In this document: in pieces, positions 1-9,018 of the stretch
Layout of the letters: every line of letters begins with the position of its first letter
Position numbering within the stretch: the stretch's first letter is position 1
Assembly: GCF_030159055.1 (NCBI RefSeq)
Contig: NZ_BQXQ01000036.1
Span: 1-44,362, forward strand
Length of the DNA: 44,362 nucleotides
DNA from: Acidovorax sp. SUPP3334
GTDB lineage: Bacteria; Pseudomonadota; Gammaproteobacteria; Burkholderiales; Burkholderiaceae_C
Reading direction: 5' to 3'
The notes under the pieces: model-generated
Told to the model about the DNA's origin: nothing
Seen by the model: the letters and a program-made list of their open reading frames with translations, nothing else
Databases searched by the model: none
Program-made: the position numbers and the translations under genes

Positions 1-129
1 GAGCACCTGGACGCCATCGCCGATCAGATCAACGACAGGCCCAGGAAAGGCCTCGGGGTACGATCACCTCTGGCGGTCTACCGGGAGTTGCTCATCAACA
101 GCCCGCAGCACTCCACCGAGATTCATTGA
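1..129 (+). mobile_element. IS30-family transposase, C-terminal fragment
   Basis: The first 42 codons of the window, open from base 1 and ending in TGA, read as the C-terminal end of an IS30-family transposase. The segment DQINDRPRKGLGVRSPLAVY matches the family's conserved 'LNxRPRKxLGxxTPxEV' tail, which lies after the last catalytic Glu of the DDE domain. The catalytic triad itself is outside the window. The right end of the element seems to follow at once (inverted repeat at 136-163). The element sits just beyond the 3' end of a surface-polysaccharide gene group. Family assignment is confident; the exact IS name cannot be given. Confidence 0.85.
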
Positions 130-135
130 ACCCAA

Positions 136-163
136 GGTGTTGCACTTCACTTTTGAATCCGCC
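136..163. repeat. Probable terminal inverted repeat (right end) of the IS30-type element
   Basis: Directly after the transposase stop the sequence GGTGTTGCACTTCACTTTTG and the following AATCCGCC look like a terminal inverted repeat of an IS30-type element. The left end is outside the window, so the repeat pairing and any target-site duplication cannot be confirmed here. Confidence 0.5.
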
Positions 164-260
164 CTCCCTGATTTTTGAAAAGGGGATTTTTCAGGTGAAT
201 TTATGCAGGGTTAATGAATGATCGGCCTTTAAGGTAACTCAAGGTTAACAACCATCACGG

Positions 261-285
261 AAAAAGGCCTGCGCGGACACCCGCG
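261..285 (-). terminator. Candidate terminator after the glycosyltransferase/O-antigen ligase genes
   Basis: On the minus strand a short hairpin (CGCGG-GTGT-CCGCG) just past the GT4 stop is followed, after CAGGCC, by five T residues. The U-tract lies about six bases from the stem, so this is a weak candidate for the 3' end of the minus-strand operon. Confidence 0.35.
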
Positions 286-289
286 TAAA

Positions 290-1264
290 TCAGTTGCGCC
301 AGGCGAGCGAGCGGGCCTCGCCCTGGATCACCGGGGCCTGGGCATTGAGGGTTTCGCCCGCCAGCACGCGCTCGTACATGCGCAGGTAGTCGCGCGCCAT
401 GCGCTCGGCGCCGAAGTGGCGCACGGCATGGTCGTGGCAGGCCCGGGGGTCGAAACGGTTGGCGCGCACCGCCTCGGCCAGGGCGCCGGCGTTGTCGGCC
501 AGCACGCCGCATTCCGCTGGCACCAGCTCGGGCAGTGCGCCGTAGGGGGTCGAAAACACCGGGCAGCCGAAGTACAGGCTTTCGATGACCGCCAGGCCGA
601 AGGGCTCGTGCCAGCGCACGGGAAAGATCAGCCCGCGCGAGGCATTGAGCCGCTCGGTCTTCTGCGCGCCGCCCACCATGCCGAAGAAATGGATGCGGCG
701 CGACAGCGTCCAGCGAAAGCCGCGGCGAAAGTTGATGCGGTCGCCGCCCAGCACGTCGAGCTCCACGCCCGCCAGTTGGGCCACGCGGATCGCGCCGCTC
801 ACGTTCTTCACGCGCCACGCGGCCTTGCCGAGGAAGTGGTAATGGTCGCGGGGCCGTGCAAAGTCCACGGCGCCGTAGCTCTCCCACTGCAGGCCGTTGT
901 AGACGAACTCGGTGGAGCCGTAGCGCGCCGCGTGGTCGCGCGAGAGGAACACGGTGTTGCGCGGCAGCGGCTTGGGCTTTCGGGCGTTGCCGTGCTCGGT
1001 GACGAGGTAGGGCGTCGCGATCTCGGTGCGGGGGTTGAACTGAAAGTGCGTGATGTCCACGTCGGCGGGAATCTGCGAGTCCCACGGCGCATCGGGCCGG
1101 ATGGGCAGCACGGCGCCGAAGTCGCAGGTGGAGCCTTCGGGCACGAGGTAGCTCACGCGGTGGCCCAGGCGCACCAGCATCTGGCCCAGGTCCCAGATGA
1201 CCCGCTCGGTGCCGCCGTAGCCATAGACCGGGATCGGGGAATTGTTGACGAGCAGCACGTGCAT
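290..1264 (-). CDS. Glycosyltransferase family 4 protein
   Basis: A 324-residue GT-B fold glycosyltransferase. The N-terminus MHVLLVNNSPIPVYGYGGTE carries the GT4 pattern of a first beta strand plus a GGTER loop. The C-terminal half has HEPFGLAVIES and a conserved Glu eight residues upstream of the final glycine-rich turn, which is the nucleotide-sugar phosphate binding E-x7-E region. It is slightly shorter than typical 350-380 residue members. It would transfer a sugar from a nucleotide donor onto a lipid or glycan acceptor at the cytoplasmic side of the inner membrane. It is the last gene of a minus-strand group with an O-antigen ligase 19 bases upstream, so LPS or capsule assembly is likely. 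The sugar is unknown. IS30 sequence lies directly beyond it. Confidence 0.88.
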   Translation of the reverse strand: MHVLLVNNSPIPVYGYGGTERVIWDLGQMLVRLGHRVSYLVPEGSTCDFGAVLPIRPDAPWDSQIPADVDITHFQFNPRTEIATPYLVTEHGNARKPKPLPRNTVFLSRDHAARYGSTEFVYNGLQWESYGAVDFARPRDHYHFLGKAAWRVKNVSGAIRVAQLAGVELDVLGGDRINFRRGFRWTLSRRIHFFGMVGGAQKTERLNASRGLIFPVRWHEPFGLAVIESLYFGCPVFSTPYGALPELVPAECGVLADNAGALAEAVRANRFDPRACHDHAVRHFGAERMARDYLRMYERVLAGETLNAQAPVIQGEARSLAWRN

Positions 1265-1283
1265 GGCGGAACCCTTTATTCGG

Positions 1284-2606
1284 TCAGGCGGGTGGGACGG
1301 AATGCCCCGAAGCCACCGCGGGCGCGGTGGATGCCGACGGCCGCAGCCGCCGCCGCAGCGCCTCCCGCTCCCGGCCCTGCAGGATGGCCAGCACCAGCAT
1401 GCCCATGAACAGGTAGAACATGGTGCCGCTGTTGTGGCCCAGGAATACCTGGGTGAAGCCGAAGCCGATGTAGCCGATCGGCAGCAGCACGCCCACCAGC
1501 CGCAGGCACAGCACCTGCGGGTCCATGCTGCCGTCTTCCGTGGCGCGGCAGACGCGCCGGCGCGTGGGCCAGAACAGGGCCAGCGGCACGGCGTAGAACA
1601 GCAGCAGAACCGCCACGCCCGGCAGGCCGCGCTTGGCGAAGATGTCCAGCACTTCGTTGTGCGCGTGGCTGAACTGCAGCACGAACGGATGGGCCAGGCC
1701 GGCGGCCACGCGCCGCTGCTTCTCGGCCTCGTAGCCGTAGCGGCCCCAGCCGGTCAGCGGCCGGTCGATGCCCATGGCCCAGGCCAGCTTCCAGTGGGCC
1801 AGCCGCTGCCCGACCGAGCTGGCGGCATCGCCCTTCGATTCGTATTGGGTGATCTCCTGGCGCGCCTCGTCCACGCGGCTGCGCACGTCGTGCGCGTTGA
1901 GCGCCATGAGCCCTGCCGCGCCCGCGAGGATCAGCGCCACGCCGGCCATGGCCAGCCTGCGCTGGCCGCAGCGGGCCTGCAGCCAGGCGCAGATGGGCAG
2001 CGCCAGCGGCAGCACCAGCCAGCCTCCGCGCGACTCCGACAGCAGCGAGCCTTCGAAGCCCAGCAGAATGCAAACGACCCAGCCCACGCGCTGCCAGGCT
2101 TTCCAGCGGCTCCACTGCACGAGCAGCGTGGTCGAGCACATCAGGCCCAGCAGCAGGCTCAGGCCGCCGAACTGGATCGCGTTGGTATAGCCGTTGGCGC
2201 GCAGCAGGTGCAGCACGCCGGTCTGGTAGATGCCGATGAGGCCCGCGCCGCATGCGCCCACCGCCAGGCCCCACCAGAGCCAGACGGCGCGGGGCGGATA
2301 GGCCAGCAGGTAGAACAGGCACGGCAGCGCCAGCAGGTATTTGGAGGGGCGGTCCAGGTTGGACCAGCCGCCCTGGGCGGGATCGAAGTCGAGCGCCCAC
2401 ACGAAGCCCATGGCCACGATGGAGGCGAAGAGCCACCACGCGTGGCGCCCCGGGGGCCGGCGCAGCCACACACCCGCCGTCGCCAGGCTGCACAGCAGCA
2501 AGACCGCCGCGCCCCACGAATAGCCGGAGCGCAGCCACAGCGCAAGGCCCGGCACCATGAAAGCCGCCACGCCGGACAGGCGCTCAAGAACATCCGAAGG
2601 TTTCAC
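1284..2606 (-). CDS. waaL: O-antigen ligase (WaaL/Wzy_C) family membrane protein
   Basis: A multispanning inner-membrane protein of 440 residues with about ten hydrophobic segments and a large periplasmic loop in the C-terminal half. That loop contains GRYGYEAEKQRR and FSHAHNEVLD, the HxHN-type signature of the Wzy_C/O-antigen ligase superfamily. Such proteins move polymerised O-antigen from undecaprenyl diphosphate to lipid A-core, or ligate related glycans. I chose the GTG at 2606 because it overlaps the stop of the upstream GT2 gene (GTGA), which implies translational coupling; an upstream ATG at 2714 would lie deep inside that gene. The symbol is by family only. A polymerase (Wzy) or protein O-oligosaccharyltransferase role cannot be excluded. 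Confidence 0.82.
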   Translation of the reverse strand: MKPSDVLERLSGVAAFMVPGLALWLRSGYSWGAAVLLLCSLATAGVWLRRPPGRHAWWLFASIVAMGFVWALDFDPAQGGWSNLDRPSKYLLALPCLFYLLAYPPRAVWLWWGLAVGACGAGLIGIYQTGVLHLLRANGYTNAIQFGGLSLLLGLMCSTTLLVQWSRWKAWQRVGWVVCILLGFEGSLLSESRGGWLVLPLALPICAWLQARCGQRRLAMAGVALILAGAAGLMALNAHDVRSRVDEARQEITQYESKGDAASSVGQRLAHWKLAWAMGIDRPLTGWGRYGYEAEKQRRVAAGLAHPFVLQFSHAHNEVLDIFAKRGLPGVAVLLLFYAVPLALFWPTRRRVCRATEDGSMDPQVLCLRLVGVLLPIGYIGFGFTQVFLGHNSGTMFYLFMGMLVLAILQGREREALRRRLRPSASTAPAVASGHSVPPA

Positions 2607-3403
2607 CGGCGCACGCTCTCGCTCAGGCGGTCCCGGTCGTACGCCAGCGCTGCGTACCGGAAGAACGCTTCCAGGGCGACGAACAGGCAATACAGAAAGC
2701 CGGCGCCGCCGCACAGAAACCCCAGCCGCAGCACATAAAGGCGCACGAACATGCTCGTGCCCGACGCCAGGCCGCGCACCACGCCGCCGCGCTTGCCGGC
2801 CGCCGCCCGCTTGGCGGCGCCCAGCATGGCGTACTGGGTGAGCTTTTCCAGGCTGCCGCGCACGGTCTCGCGCGAGTGGTGCAGCAGCTGCGCCCGCATC
2901 ATGTGGCGGGGCACGCCGGGCTCGGTGAGCACGGCTTCCTCGTGGACCACGCCCACGTACTCGCGCACCATGTCGCGGCGAAACAGGCGCTCCACGGTCG
3001 AGGTGGTGCGCAGATGGCGCAGTTCGTGGCCGAAGGCCACCATGCGCCAGCGGATCTTCCAGACCGCGCGCTCGCCCGAGCGCACGATGGACTGCAGCTC
3101 CTCGCGAAAGGAAGGCGTCATCACCTCGTCGGCGTCGAGAAAGAAGATGTAGTCGCCCGTGGCATGCGCCAGCAGCCGGTTGCGCTGCACGGCGAAGCCC
3201 TGCCAGTCGGGATAGGAATGCACCTGCGCGCCCAGGCGCTGGGCAACGGCCACGGTGTCGTCCGTGCTGCCGCTGTCCACCACCACGATCTGGTCGGCGA
3301 ACGAGGCGCTCGCCAGGCAGGCACCGATGCGGTGGCCTTCGTTCATCGTCAGCACCGCCACCGTGAGCGTGGCCCGTGCCACGCCGCCGTGTTCAGCCGG
3401 CAT
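2603..3403 (-). CDS. Glycosyltransferase family 2 protein (LPS core type, WaaE/KdtX-like)
   Basis: A 266-residue GT-A enzyme. Near the N-terminus are TVAVLTMNEGHRIGACL and IVVVDSGSTDDT, the UDP-binding part. FFLDADE near residue 95 is the metal-binding DxD-type motif. A hydrophobic C-terminal stretch around residues 225-250 could anchor it to the membrane. The family includes WaaE-like LPS inner-core beta-1,4-glucosyltransferases. The ATG at 3403 lies just after the stop of the zinc-finger gene (TGA TTG ATG); a TTG one codon upstream is an alternative. Its end overlaps the O-antigen ligase start by four bases. Function in LPS core or O-antigen assembly is inferred from the neighbours. Confidence 0.87.
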   Translation of the reverse strand: MPAEHGGVARATLTVAVLTMNEGHRIGACLASASFADQIVVVDSGSTDDTVAVAQRLGAQVHSYPDWQGFAVQRNRLLAHATGDYIFFLDADEVMTPSFREELQSIVRSGERAVWKIRWRMVAFGHELRHLRTTSTVERLFRRDMVREYVGVVHEEAVLTEPGVPRHMMRAQLLHHSRETVRGSLEKLTQYAMLGAAKRAAAGKRGGVVRGLASGTSMFVRLYVLRLGFLCGGAGFLYCLFVALEAFFRYAALAYDRDRLSESVRR

Positions 3404-3406
3404 CAA

Positions 3407-3613
3407 TCAGTGGCCGGAATGAACGCGCTCTCCCGCCTTCAGGCGGTACACCGTGCCGCAATACGGGCATTTGGCCTCGCCCGTGTGGGCGACGTCCAGG
3501 TACACCTTGGGGTGCGTGTTCCAGATCTTCATGTCCGCCTTGGGGCTGGGGCAGAAGACGCCGCCCTGGGGGTTGAGGTCTTTGGCGACCAGTTCGACGA
3601 TGGCTTGCGACAT
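3407..3613 (-). CDS. Zinc-finger domain-containing protein (zf-CHCC type)
   Basis: A 68-residue protein with Cys21, His43 and the pair Cys49-x-x-Cys52 (GEAKCPYCGTVYRL), matching the small zf-CHCC family that resembles the mitochondrial complex I subunit NDUFS6. In beta- and gammaproteobacteria it is a stand-alone protein of unknown role and often sits beside ilvE and LPS genes. Here ilvE ends five bases upstream and the glycosyltransferase starts immediately downstream, so it is clearly cotranscribed. No signal peptide or membrane segment is present. The family call is secure; the function is unknown. Confidence 0.9.
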   Translation of the reverse strand: MSQAIVELVAKDLNPQGGVFCPSPKADMKIWNTHPKVYLDVAHTGEAKCPYCGTVYRLKAGERVHSGH

Positions 3614-3618
3614 GTTCT

Positions 3619-4557
3619 TCAGACCTTGGTGAGCCAGTGGGCGTATTGGGGGTTGCGGCCGTTCACGATGTCGAAGAAGGCGCTCTGGATCTTTTCGGTG
3701 ATCGGGCCGCGCGAGCCGCTGCCGATGGCGAGGCGGTCGAGTTCGCGGATCGGCGTGACTTCGGCGGCGGTGCCGGTGAAGAAGGCTTCATCGGCGATGT
3801 ACACCTCGTCGCGGGTGATTCGCTTTTGCACCAGCTCCAGGCCCAGGTCCTTGCAGATGTGCACGATGGTGTTGCGCGTGATGCCGTTGAGGGCGCCCGC
3901 CGACAGGTCGGGCGTGTACACCACGCCGTTCTTGATGATGAACACGTTCTCGCCCGCGCCCTCGGACACGAAGCCGGAGGCATCCAGCAGCAGGGCCTCG
4001 TCGTAGCCGTCGTCCAGGGCCTCCATGTTGGCCAGGATCGAATTGGTGTAGTTGCTCACCGCCTTGGCCTGCGTCATGGTGATGTTGACGTGGTGGCGCG
4101 TGTAGCTGCTGGTCTTGACGCGGATGCCGCGCTGCATGCCCTCTTCGCCCAGGTAGGCGCCCCAGGCCCAGGCCGCCACCATCAGGTGGATCTGGTTGCC
4201 CTTGGGCGACACGCCCAGCTTCTGCGAGCCGATCCAGGTCAGGGGGCGCAGGTAGCACGATTCGAGCTGGTTCTCGCGCACCACGGCCTTCTGGGCCTCG
4301 TTCACTTCTTCCTTGGTGAACGGAATGGTCATGCGCAGGATCTTGGCGCTGTTGAACAGGCGCTCGGTGTGCTCCTCGAGGCGGAAGATCGCCGTGCCGT
4401 CGGCCGTCTTGTAGGCGCGCACGCCTTCGAAGGCGCCGCAGCCGTAATGCAGCGTGTGGGTCAGCACATGGATCTTGGCGTCGCGCCAATCGACCATCTG
4501 GCCGTCCATCCATATCTTGCCGTCACGGTCGGCCATCGAGGGAGCTACGGGACTCAT
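3619..4557 (-). CDS. ilvE: Branched-chain amino acid aminotransferase
   Basis: A 312-residue fold-type IV PLP aminotransferase that interconverts Leu, Ile and Val with their 2-oxo acids using 2-oxoglutarate/glutamate. Visible signatures are HTLHYGCGAFEGVRAY (residues 35-49), the PLP lysine in TQAKAVSNY (Lys165), EALLLDASGFVSEGAGENVF, and the late GTAAEVTPIRE segment. The ATG at 4557 gives the family's usual length and is preceded by AAAGGAAACCC, a good ribosome binding site. The reading frame extends further upstream but there overlaps the neighbouring gene and has no conserved residues. The zinc-finger gene follows five bases later. Confidence 0.96.
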   Translation of the reverse strand: MSPVAPSMADRDGKIWMDGQMVDWRDAKIHVLTHTLHYGCGAFEGVRAYKTADGTAIFRLEEHTERLFNSAKILRMTIPFTKEEVNEAQKAVVRENQLESCYLRPLTWIGSQKLGVSPKGNQIHLMVAAWAWGAYLGEEGMQRGIRVKTSSYTRHHVNITMTQAKAVSNYTNSILANMEALDDGYDEALLLDASGFVSEGAGENVFIIKNGVVYTPDLSAGALNGITRNTIVHICKDLGLELVQKRITRDEVYIADEAFFTGTAAEVTPIRELDRLAIGSGSRGPITEKIQSAFFDIVNGRNPQYAHWLTKV

Positions 4558-4598
4558 GGGTTTCCTTTGGAATTGCTGGAAGTCGCAAACCCGCGATT

Positions 4599-5036
4599 TT
4601 ACGAGTCTGCGGGCATTCCGGCGCCAGGGCCCGGCACGTCGCCCTCTTGCACGGGCCGCACGAGTGCCCATTGCGCCAGCTTGCCACCCCGGAACTCGCA
4701 CGTCACGTGCGACTGCGTGCCGTCGGTCCAGCGGTAGCGCTCGGGCTCCTCGCCGTCGGCCGACAGGGGCTCGCCCAGCGAGCGCGTCATGGCCACCACG
4801 TGCATGAGATTGACCCCCTTGCGCAGCTTGGCGTTGAGCATGACGGCGCTGCCCACGTGGCCGATGGGCCGGTCGGCCGCCTTGCGCATGACGTTCATGA
4901 GCCGGGTGAAATGCAGCATCGCCCACATGAACAGGCCGCCGCCCACGGCCAGGACGCCCTGCCAGGCATAAGAGCGGTAAGCGGCGAAGACCAGCACCGC
5001 GATGCCCACGGGAATGAAGAGGTTGCGCAGATTCAT
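4599..5036 (-). CDS. Conserved small membrane protein of unknown function
   Basis: A 145-residue protein. Residues 5-45 form two adjoining hydrophobic segments (NLFIPVGIAVLVFAAYRSYA, then GVLAVGGGLFMWAMLHF). The rest is soluble and basic, with RLMNVMRKAADRPIGHVGSA and a beta-rich tail ending GAGMPADS. I do not recognise a named family. It lies 58 bases after radA and 41 bases before ilvE on the same strand, so it is probably cotranscribed with them. The ATG at 5036 was chosen because the hydrophobic segment starts directly after it; the upstream extension overlaps the radA 3' region and looks non-coding. Confidence 0.75.
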   Translation of the reverse strand: MNLRNLFIPVGIAVLVFAAYRSYAWQGVLAVGGGLFMWAMLHFTRLMNVMRKAADRPIGHVGSAVMLNAKLRKGVNLMHVVAMTRSLGEPLSADGEEPERYRWTDGTQSHVTCEFRGGKLAQWALVRPVQEGDVPGPGAGMPADS

Positions 5037-5094
5037 GGGGCGAGATTGTCCTATGGCCGCCGAAGCCCGCCGGTGTGGATGGTGCGTAGGGGCT

Positions 5095-6474
<1,380 letters not shown>

Positions 6475-6749
6475 GGCAGGAAGCGGAAAAACGCGCAGGG
6501 GCGATGAAACAAGAAGGAAACGAGGGATGCACCGCGTTCGGCAGGCGGCCGGCACAGGGCCGAAGGCGCGAGGCCCGACGGACCGTATCGGCCCGCGGGA
6601 GCCCGCTGAGCAGGCCTGCCGGGAGCGCACGCGGCGCCTGGAAGTAAGCAATTGCGATGTCAACCCTATCCTACTCCGCAGTTCCGAAGCCCTGCCTAGC
6701 ATGCTCACTCCAGCGGCAGTCCGCCGTACCCATCCAAGGAGATAAACCG

Positions 6750-7067
6750 ATGTTCAACACCAACAAGACCCCTGCCCCCGCCTCGCGCCGCTGGCTCGCC
6801 GCCGCCCCGCTGATCGTCGTGTCCGCCCTGGCGCTCACCGCTTGCGACCGCAACAAGCCGGCCGACACGCCCACCAATTCGGCGCCAGCCGCCACGCCCG
6901 CGCCAACGACCCCTGCCACCCCCGCACCCACCACGCCGGCCACCCCTTCACCGGTCATGGGCGCGTCTTCCGCATCTTCCTCCGCACCCGCAGGCGGCGC
7001 CGTGTTCGGCGGCAGCAAGCCAGCGCCGGCCACGTCGGCCTCGGAGCCCGCCAGCGACGCCAAGTGA
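6750..7067 (+). CDS. Low-complexity Pro/Thr/Ala-rich lipoprotein
   Basis: A 105-residue protein with a basic start (MFNTNKTPAPASRRW), a hydrophobic core and the lipobox LTAC near residue 32, so it is probably lipidated and exported. The mature part is almost wholly Ala, Pro, Thr and Ser, with an eight-residue unit ATPAPTTP repeated in tandem, then Ser/Ala-rich tracts. It has no catalytic features and may be a flexible tether or a cell-envelope spacer. The ATG at 6750 is preceded by AAGGAG with good spacing. radA is divergent on the left. Confidence 0.75.
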   Translation: MFNTNKTPAPASRRWLAAAPLIVVSALALTACDRNKPADTPTNSAPAATPAPTTPATPAPTTPATPSPVMGASSASSSAPAGGAVFGGSKPAPATSASEPASDAK

Positions 7068-7177
7068 TCGCGCGCTGGCCGCGCTGCCCCCTACGGAACA
7101 CCCCGTACGCCGTGGGCAGCGCTTAACATCCACCGCTTCGCGGCCGCACGGCCGGTCATGCACAGGTGGATGTTTCG

Positions 7178-8194
7178 ATGAAAGCATGTATCTATGGCGC
7201 GGGTGCCATCGGCGGCTGGCTCGCCGTGGCGCTGGCGCGCACGGGCTGCGAGGTCGCCATGGTGGCCCGCGGCGCCACGCTGCAGGCGCTGAGCGCGCAC
7301 GGCCTTCGGCTCGTTCAATCCGATGGCACGGTCCACACGGCGCCGGTGCGCGCCCAGGCCGACCCGGCCGCTTTGGGCGTGCAGGACCTGGTGGTGCTGG
7401 CGGTCAAGGCGCCTGCGCTGCCCGACGTGGCGGCCCGCATAGCCCCGCTGATCGGCCCGCACACCCTGGTGCTCACCGCCATGAACGGCGTGCCCTGGTG
7501 GTTTCTGGACGGTTGCGGCGGCCCCGTGCAGGGGCGGGCGCTGCAGTCGGTCGATCCCTCGGGCGCCATCGCCCGGGCGATTCCGGCCGGCCAGGTGATC
7601 GGCGGCGTGGTCCACACCAGCTGCTCGCTCGACGCGCCCGGCGTGGTGCGCCACCATTTCGGCAACCGGCTCATCCTGGGCGAACCCGGCGGCGCTCCCA
7701 CGCCGCGGCTGCAGGCGCTGGCCGATACGCTGCAGCGCGGCGGCATCGAGGCCGAAGTGTCCCCCCGCATTCAGCAGGACGTGTGGTTCAAGCTCTGGGG
7801 CAACATGACGGTGAACCCCATCAGCGCGCTGACCGGCGCCACCACCGACCACATCCTGGACGACGACCTGGTGCGCGCCTTCACCTCCGACGTGATGCGC
7901 GAGGCCAAGGCCATCGGCGAGCGGCTGGGCCTGCCCATCGACCAGCAACCCGAAGACCGCCATGCCGTGACCCGCAAGCTGGGCGCCTTCAAGACCTCGA
8001 TGCTGCAGGACGTGGAAGCCGGCAAACCGCTGGAGATCGATGCCCTGGTGGGCGCCGTGCACGAGCTGGGCCGCCTCACCGCCGTGCCCACGCCGCACAC
8101 CGACGCCCTGCTCGGCCTGGTGCGGCTGATGGCGCGCGAGCGCGGCCTGTACCGCACCCGGGTGACACAGCGCCGTGAACTCCTGAAAACATAG
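7178..8194 (+). CDS. panE: 2-dehydropantoate 2-reductase family protein
   Basis: A 338-residue ApbA/PanE family oxidoreductase. MKACIYGAGAIGGWLAVALA is the NADPH-binding GxGxxG segment. KLWGNMTVNPISALTG near residue 205 carries the conserved Lys and Asn of the active site, and the C-terminal helical domain follows (LGAFKTSMLQDVEAGKPLEID). Members reduce ketopantoate to pantoate in CoA synthesis, but the family has many paralogues with other 2-oxo acid substrates. ATG 7178 has AGGTGG eight bases upstream; a GTG at 7166 is possible. The last codons and the TAG lie in a small intergenic repeat (8188-8283), so the C-terminus may be repeat-derived. Confidence 0.85.
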   Translation: MKACIYGAGAIGGWLAVALARTGCEVAMVARGATLQALSAHGLRLVQSDGTVHTAPVRAQADPAALGVQDLVVLAVKAPALPDVAARIAPLIGPHTLVLTAMNGVPWWFLDGCGGPVQGRALQSVDPSGAIARAIPAGQVIGGVVHTSCSLDAPGVVRHHFGNRLILGEPGGAPTPRLQALADTLQRGGIEAEVSPRIQQDVWFKLWGNMTVNPISALTGATTDHILDDDLVRAFTSDVMREAKAIGERLGLPIDQQPEDRHAVTRKLGAFKTSMLQDVEAGKPLEIDALVGAVHELGRLTAVPTPHTDALLGLVRLMARERGLYRTRVTQRRELLKT

Positions 8195-8283
8195 CTGCTT
8201 GTGCTTTATGGCAGGCGTTTTCCACGCTACAACGCATTGAACCCTTTGAATCACAAGCGCTACCAGCTTCTTTTTTTATAGCA
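8188..8283. repeat. Small Comamonadaceae-type inverted repeat element
   Basis: The left arm contains ATAGCTGCTTGTG (8191-8203), the right arm CACAAGCGCTACCAGCT (8252-8268), followed by a T-run and TTTATAGCA. This agrees with the short TAGCTGCTTGCGCTT-like intergenic repeats I associate with Acidovorax and related genera. It fills most of the space between the reductase and the glutathione transferase, and it supplies the reductase stop codon. Confidence 0.55.
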
Positions 8284-8304
8284 AACCGCATTGAAGAGCC
8301 CACC

Positions 8305-8925
8305 ATGCCGTCTCCACTGACCCTCTATTTCGCCCCTGGCACCTGCGCACTCGCCGTCCGGATCGCGCTGGAAGAAGCCCAGGCGCCCTACCAACTCCAG
8401 CGGGTGGATTTCCGCGCCCGGCAGCAGCAATCGGCCAGGTACCTGGCCCTCAACCCCAAGGGGCGCGTGCCGGTGCTGGTGACGGAAGAAGGCATCGTGC
8501 TCACCGAAACCCCGGCGCTGCTGGCGTATATCGCGCAGCGCTTTGCCTCGGCCCAGCTGGCGCCCACCGATGCGGTCGGTTTCGCGCGCATGCAGGAAGT
8601 GCATAGCTATTTGGCCTCGACCGTGCACGTGGCCCACGCCCACCGCCCGCGCGCCAGCCGCTGGGCCGATGAGCCCGAGGCCATCGTCGCCATGCAGACC
8701 AAGGTGCCGCAGAACATGACGGAATGCTTCGCGCTGATCGAACGCCACTACCTGCAGGGTCCCTGGGTGCTGGGCGAGGCGTACTCGGTGACCGACGGCT
8801 ATCTCTTCACGATGGCCAGCTGGCTCGAAAGCGATGACGTGGACATCGGGCAGTTTCCGAAAGTGCAGGAGCACTTCGAGCGCATGGCGGTGCGCTCCGC
8901 CGTGCAACGCGCGCTGGCTGAGTAG
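8305..8925 (+). CDS. Glutathione S-transferase family protein
   Basis: A 206-residue cytosolic GST. The N-terminal thioredoxin-like domain includes TLYFAPGTCALAVRIALEE, where the Cys at residue 14 fits the beta-class catalytic Cys position. Next comes GRVPVLVTEEGIVLTET, holding the cis-Pro and the Glu-Thr pair that binds the glutathione gamma-Glu. The C-terminal helical domain carries GEAYSVTDGYLFTMASWL, the hydrophobic staple and N-capping motif. It probably conjugates or reduces small electrophiles. The physiological substrate cannot be read from the sequence. It follows a small repeat, so it may be a separate transcription unit from the upstream reductase. Confidence 0.92.
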   Translation: MPSPLTLYFAPGTCALAVRIALEEAQAPYQLQRVDFRARQQQSARYLALNPKGRVPVLVTEEGIVLTETPALLAYIAQRFASAQLAPTDAVGFARMQEVHSYLASTVHVAHAHRPRASRWADEPEAIVAMQTKVPQNMTECFALIERHYLQGPWVLGEAYSVTDGYLFTMASWLESDDVDIGQFPKVQEHFERMAVRSAVQRALAE

Positions 8926-9018
8926 CCAAGAGGCGAAGGTGCTCGACTCGCCGGATTCGGCACGGCCCTATGACACCCAGAGGCGGCTCGGGCCGCCTGG
9001 CTGGGGTAACGGCACGGC

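Noticed and set aside
1242-2738. A 498-codon plus-strand frame opposite the O-antigen ligase
   Set aside because: Gln/His/Arg/Ala-rich antisense translation typical of GC-rich shadows; the minus strand encodes a clear membrane protein.
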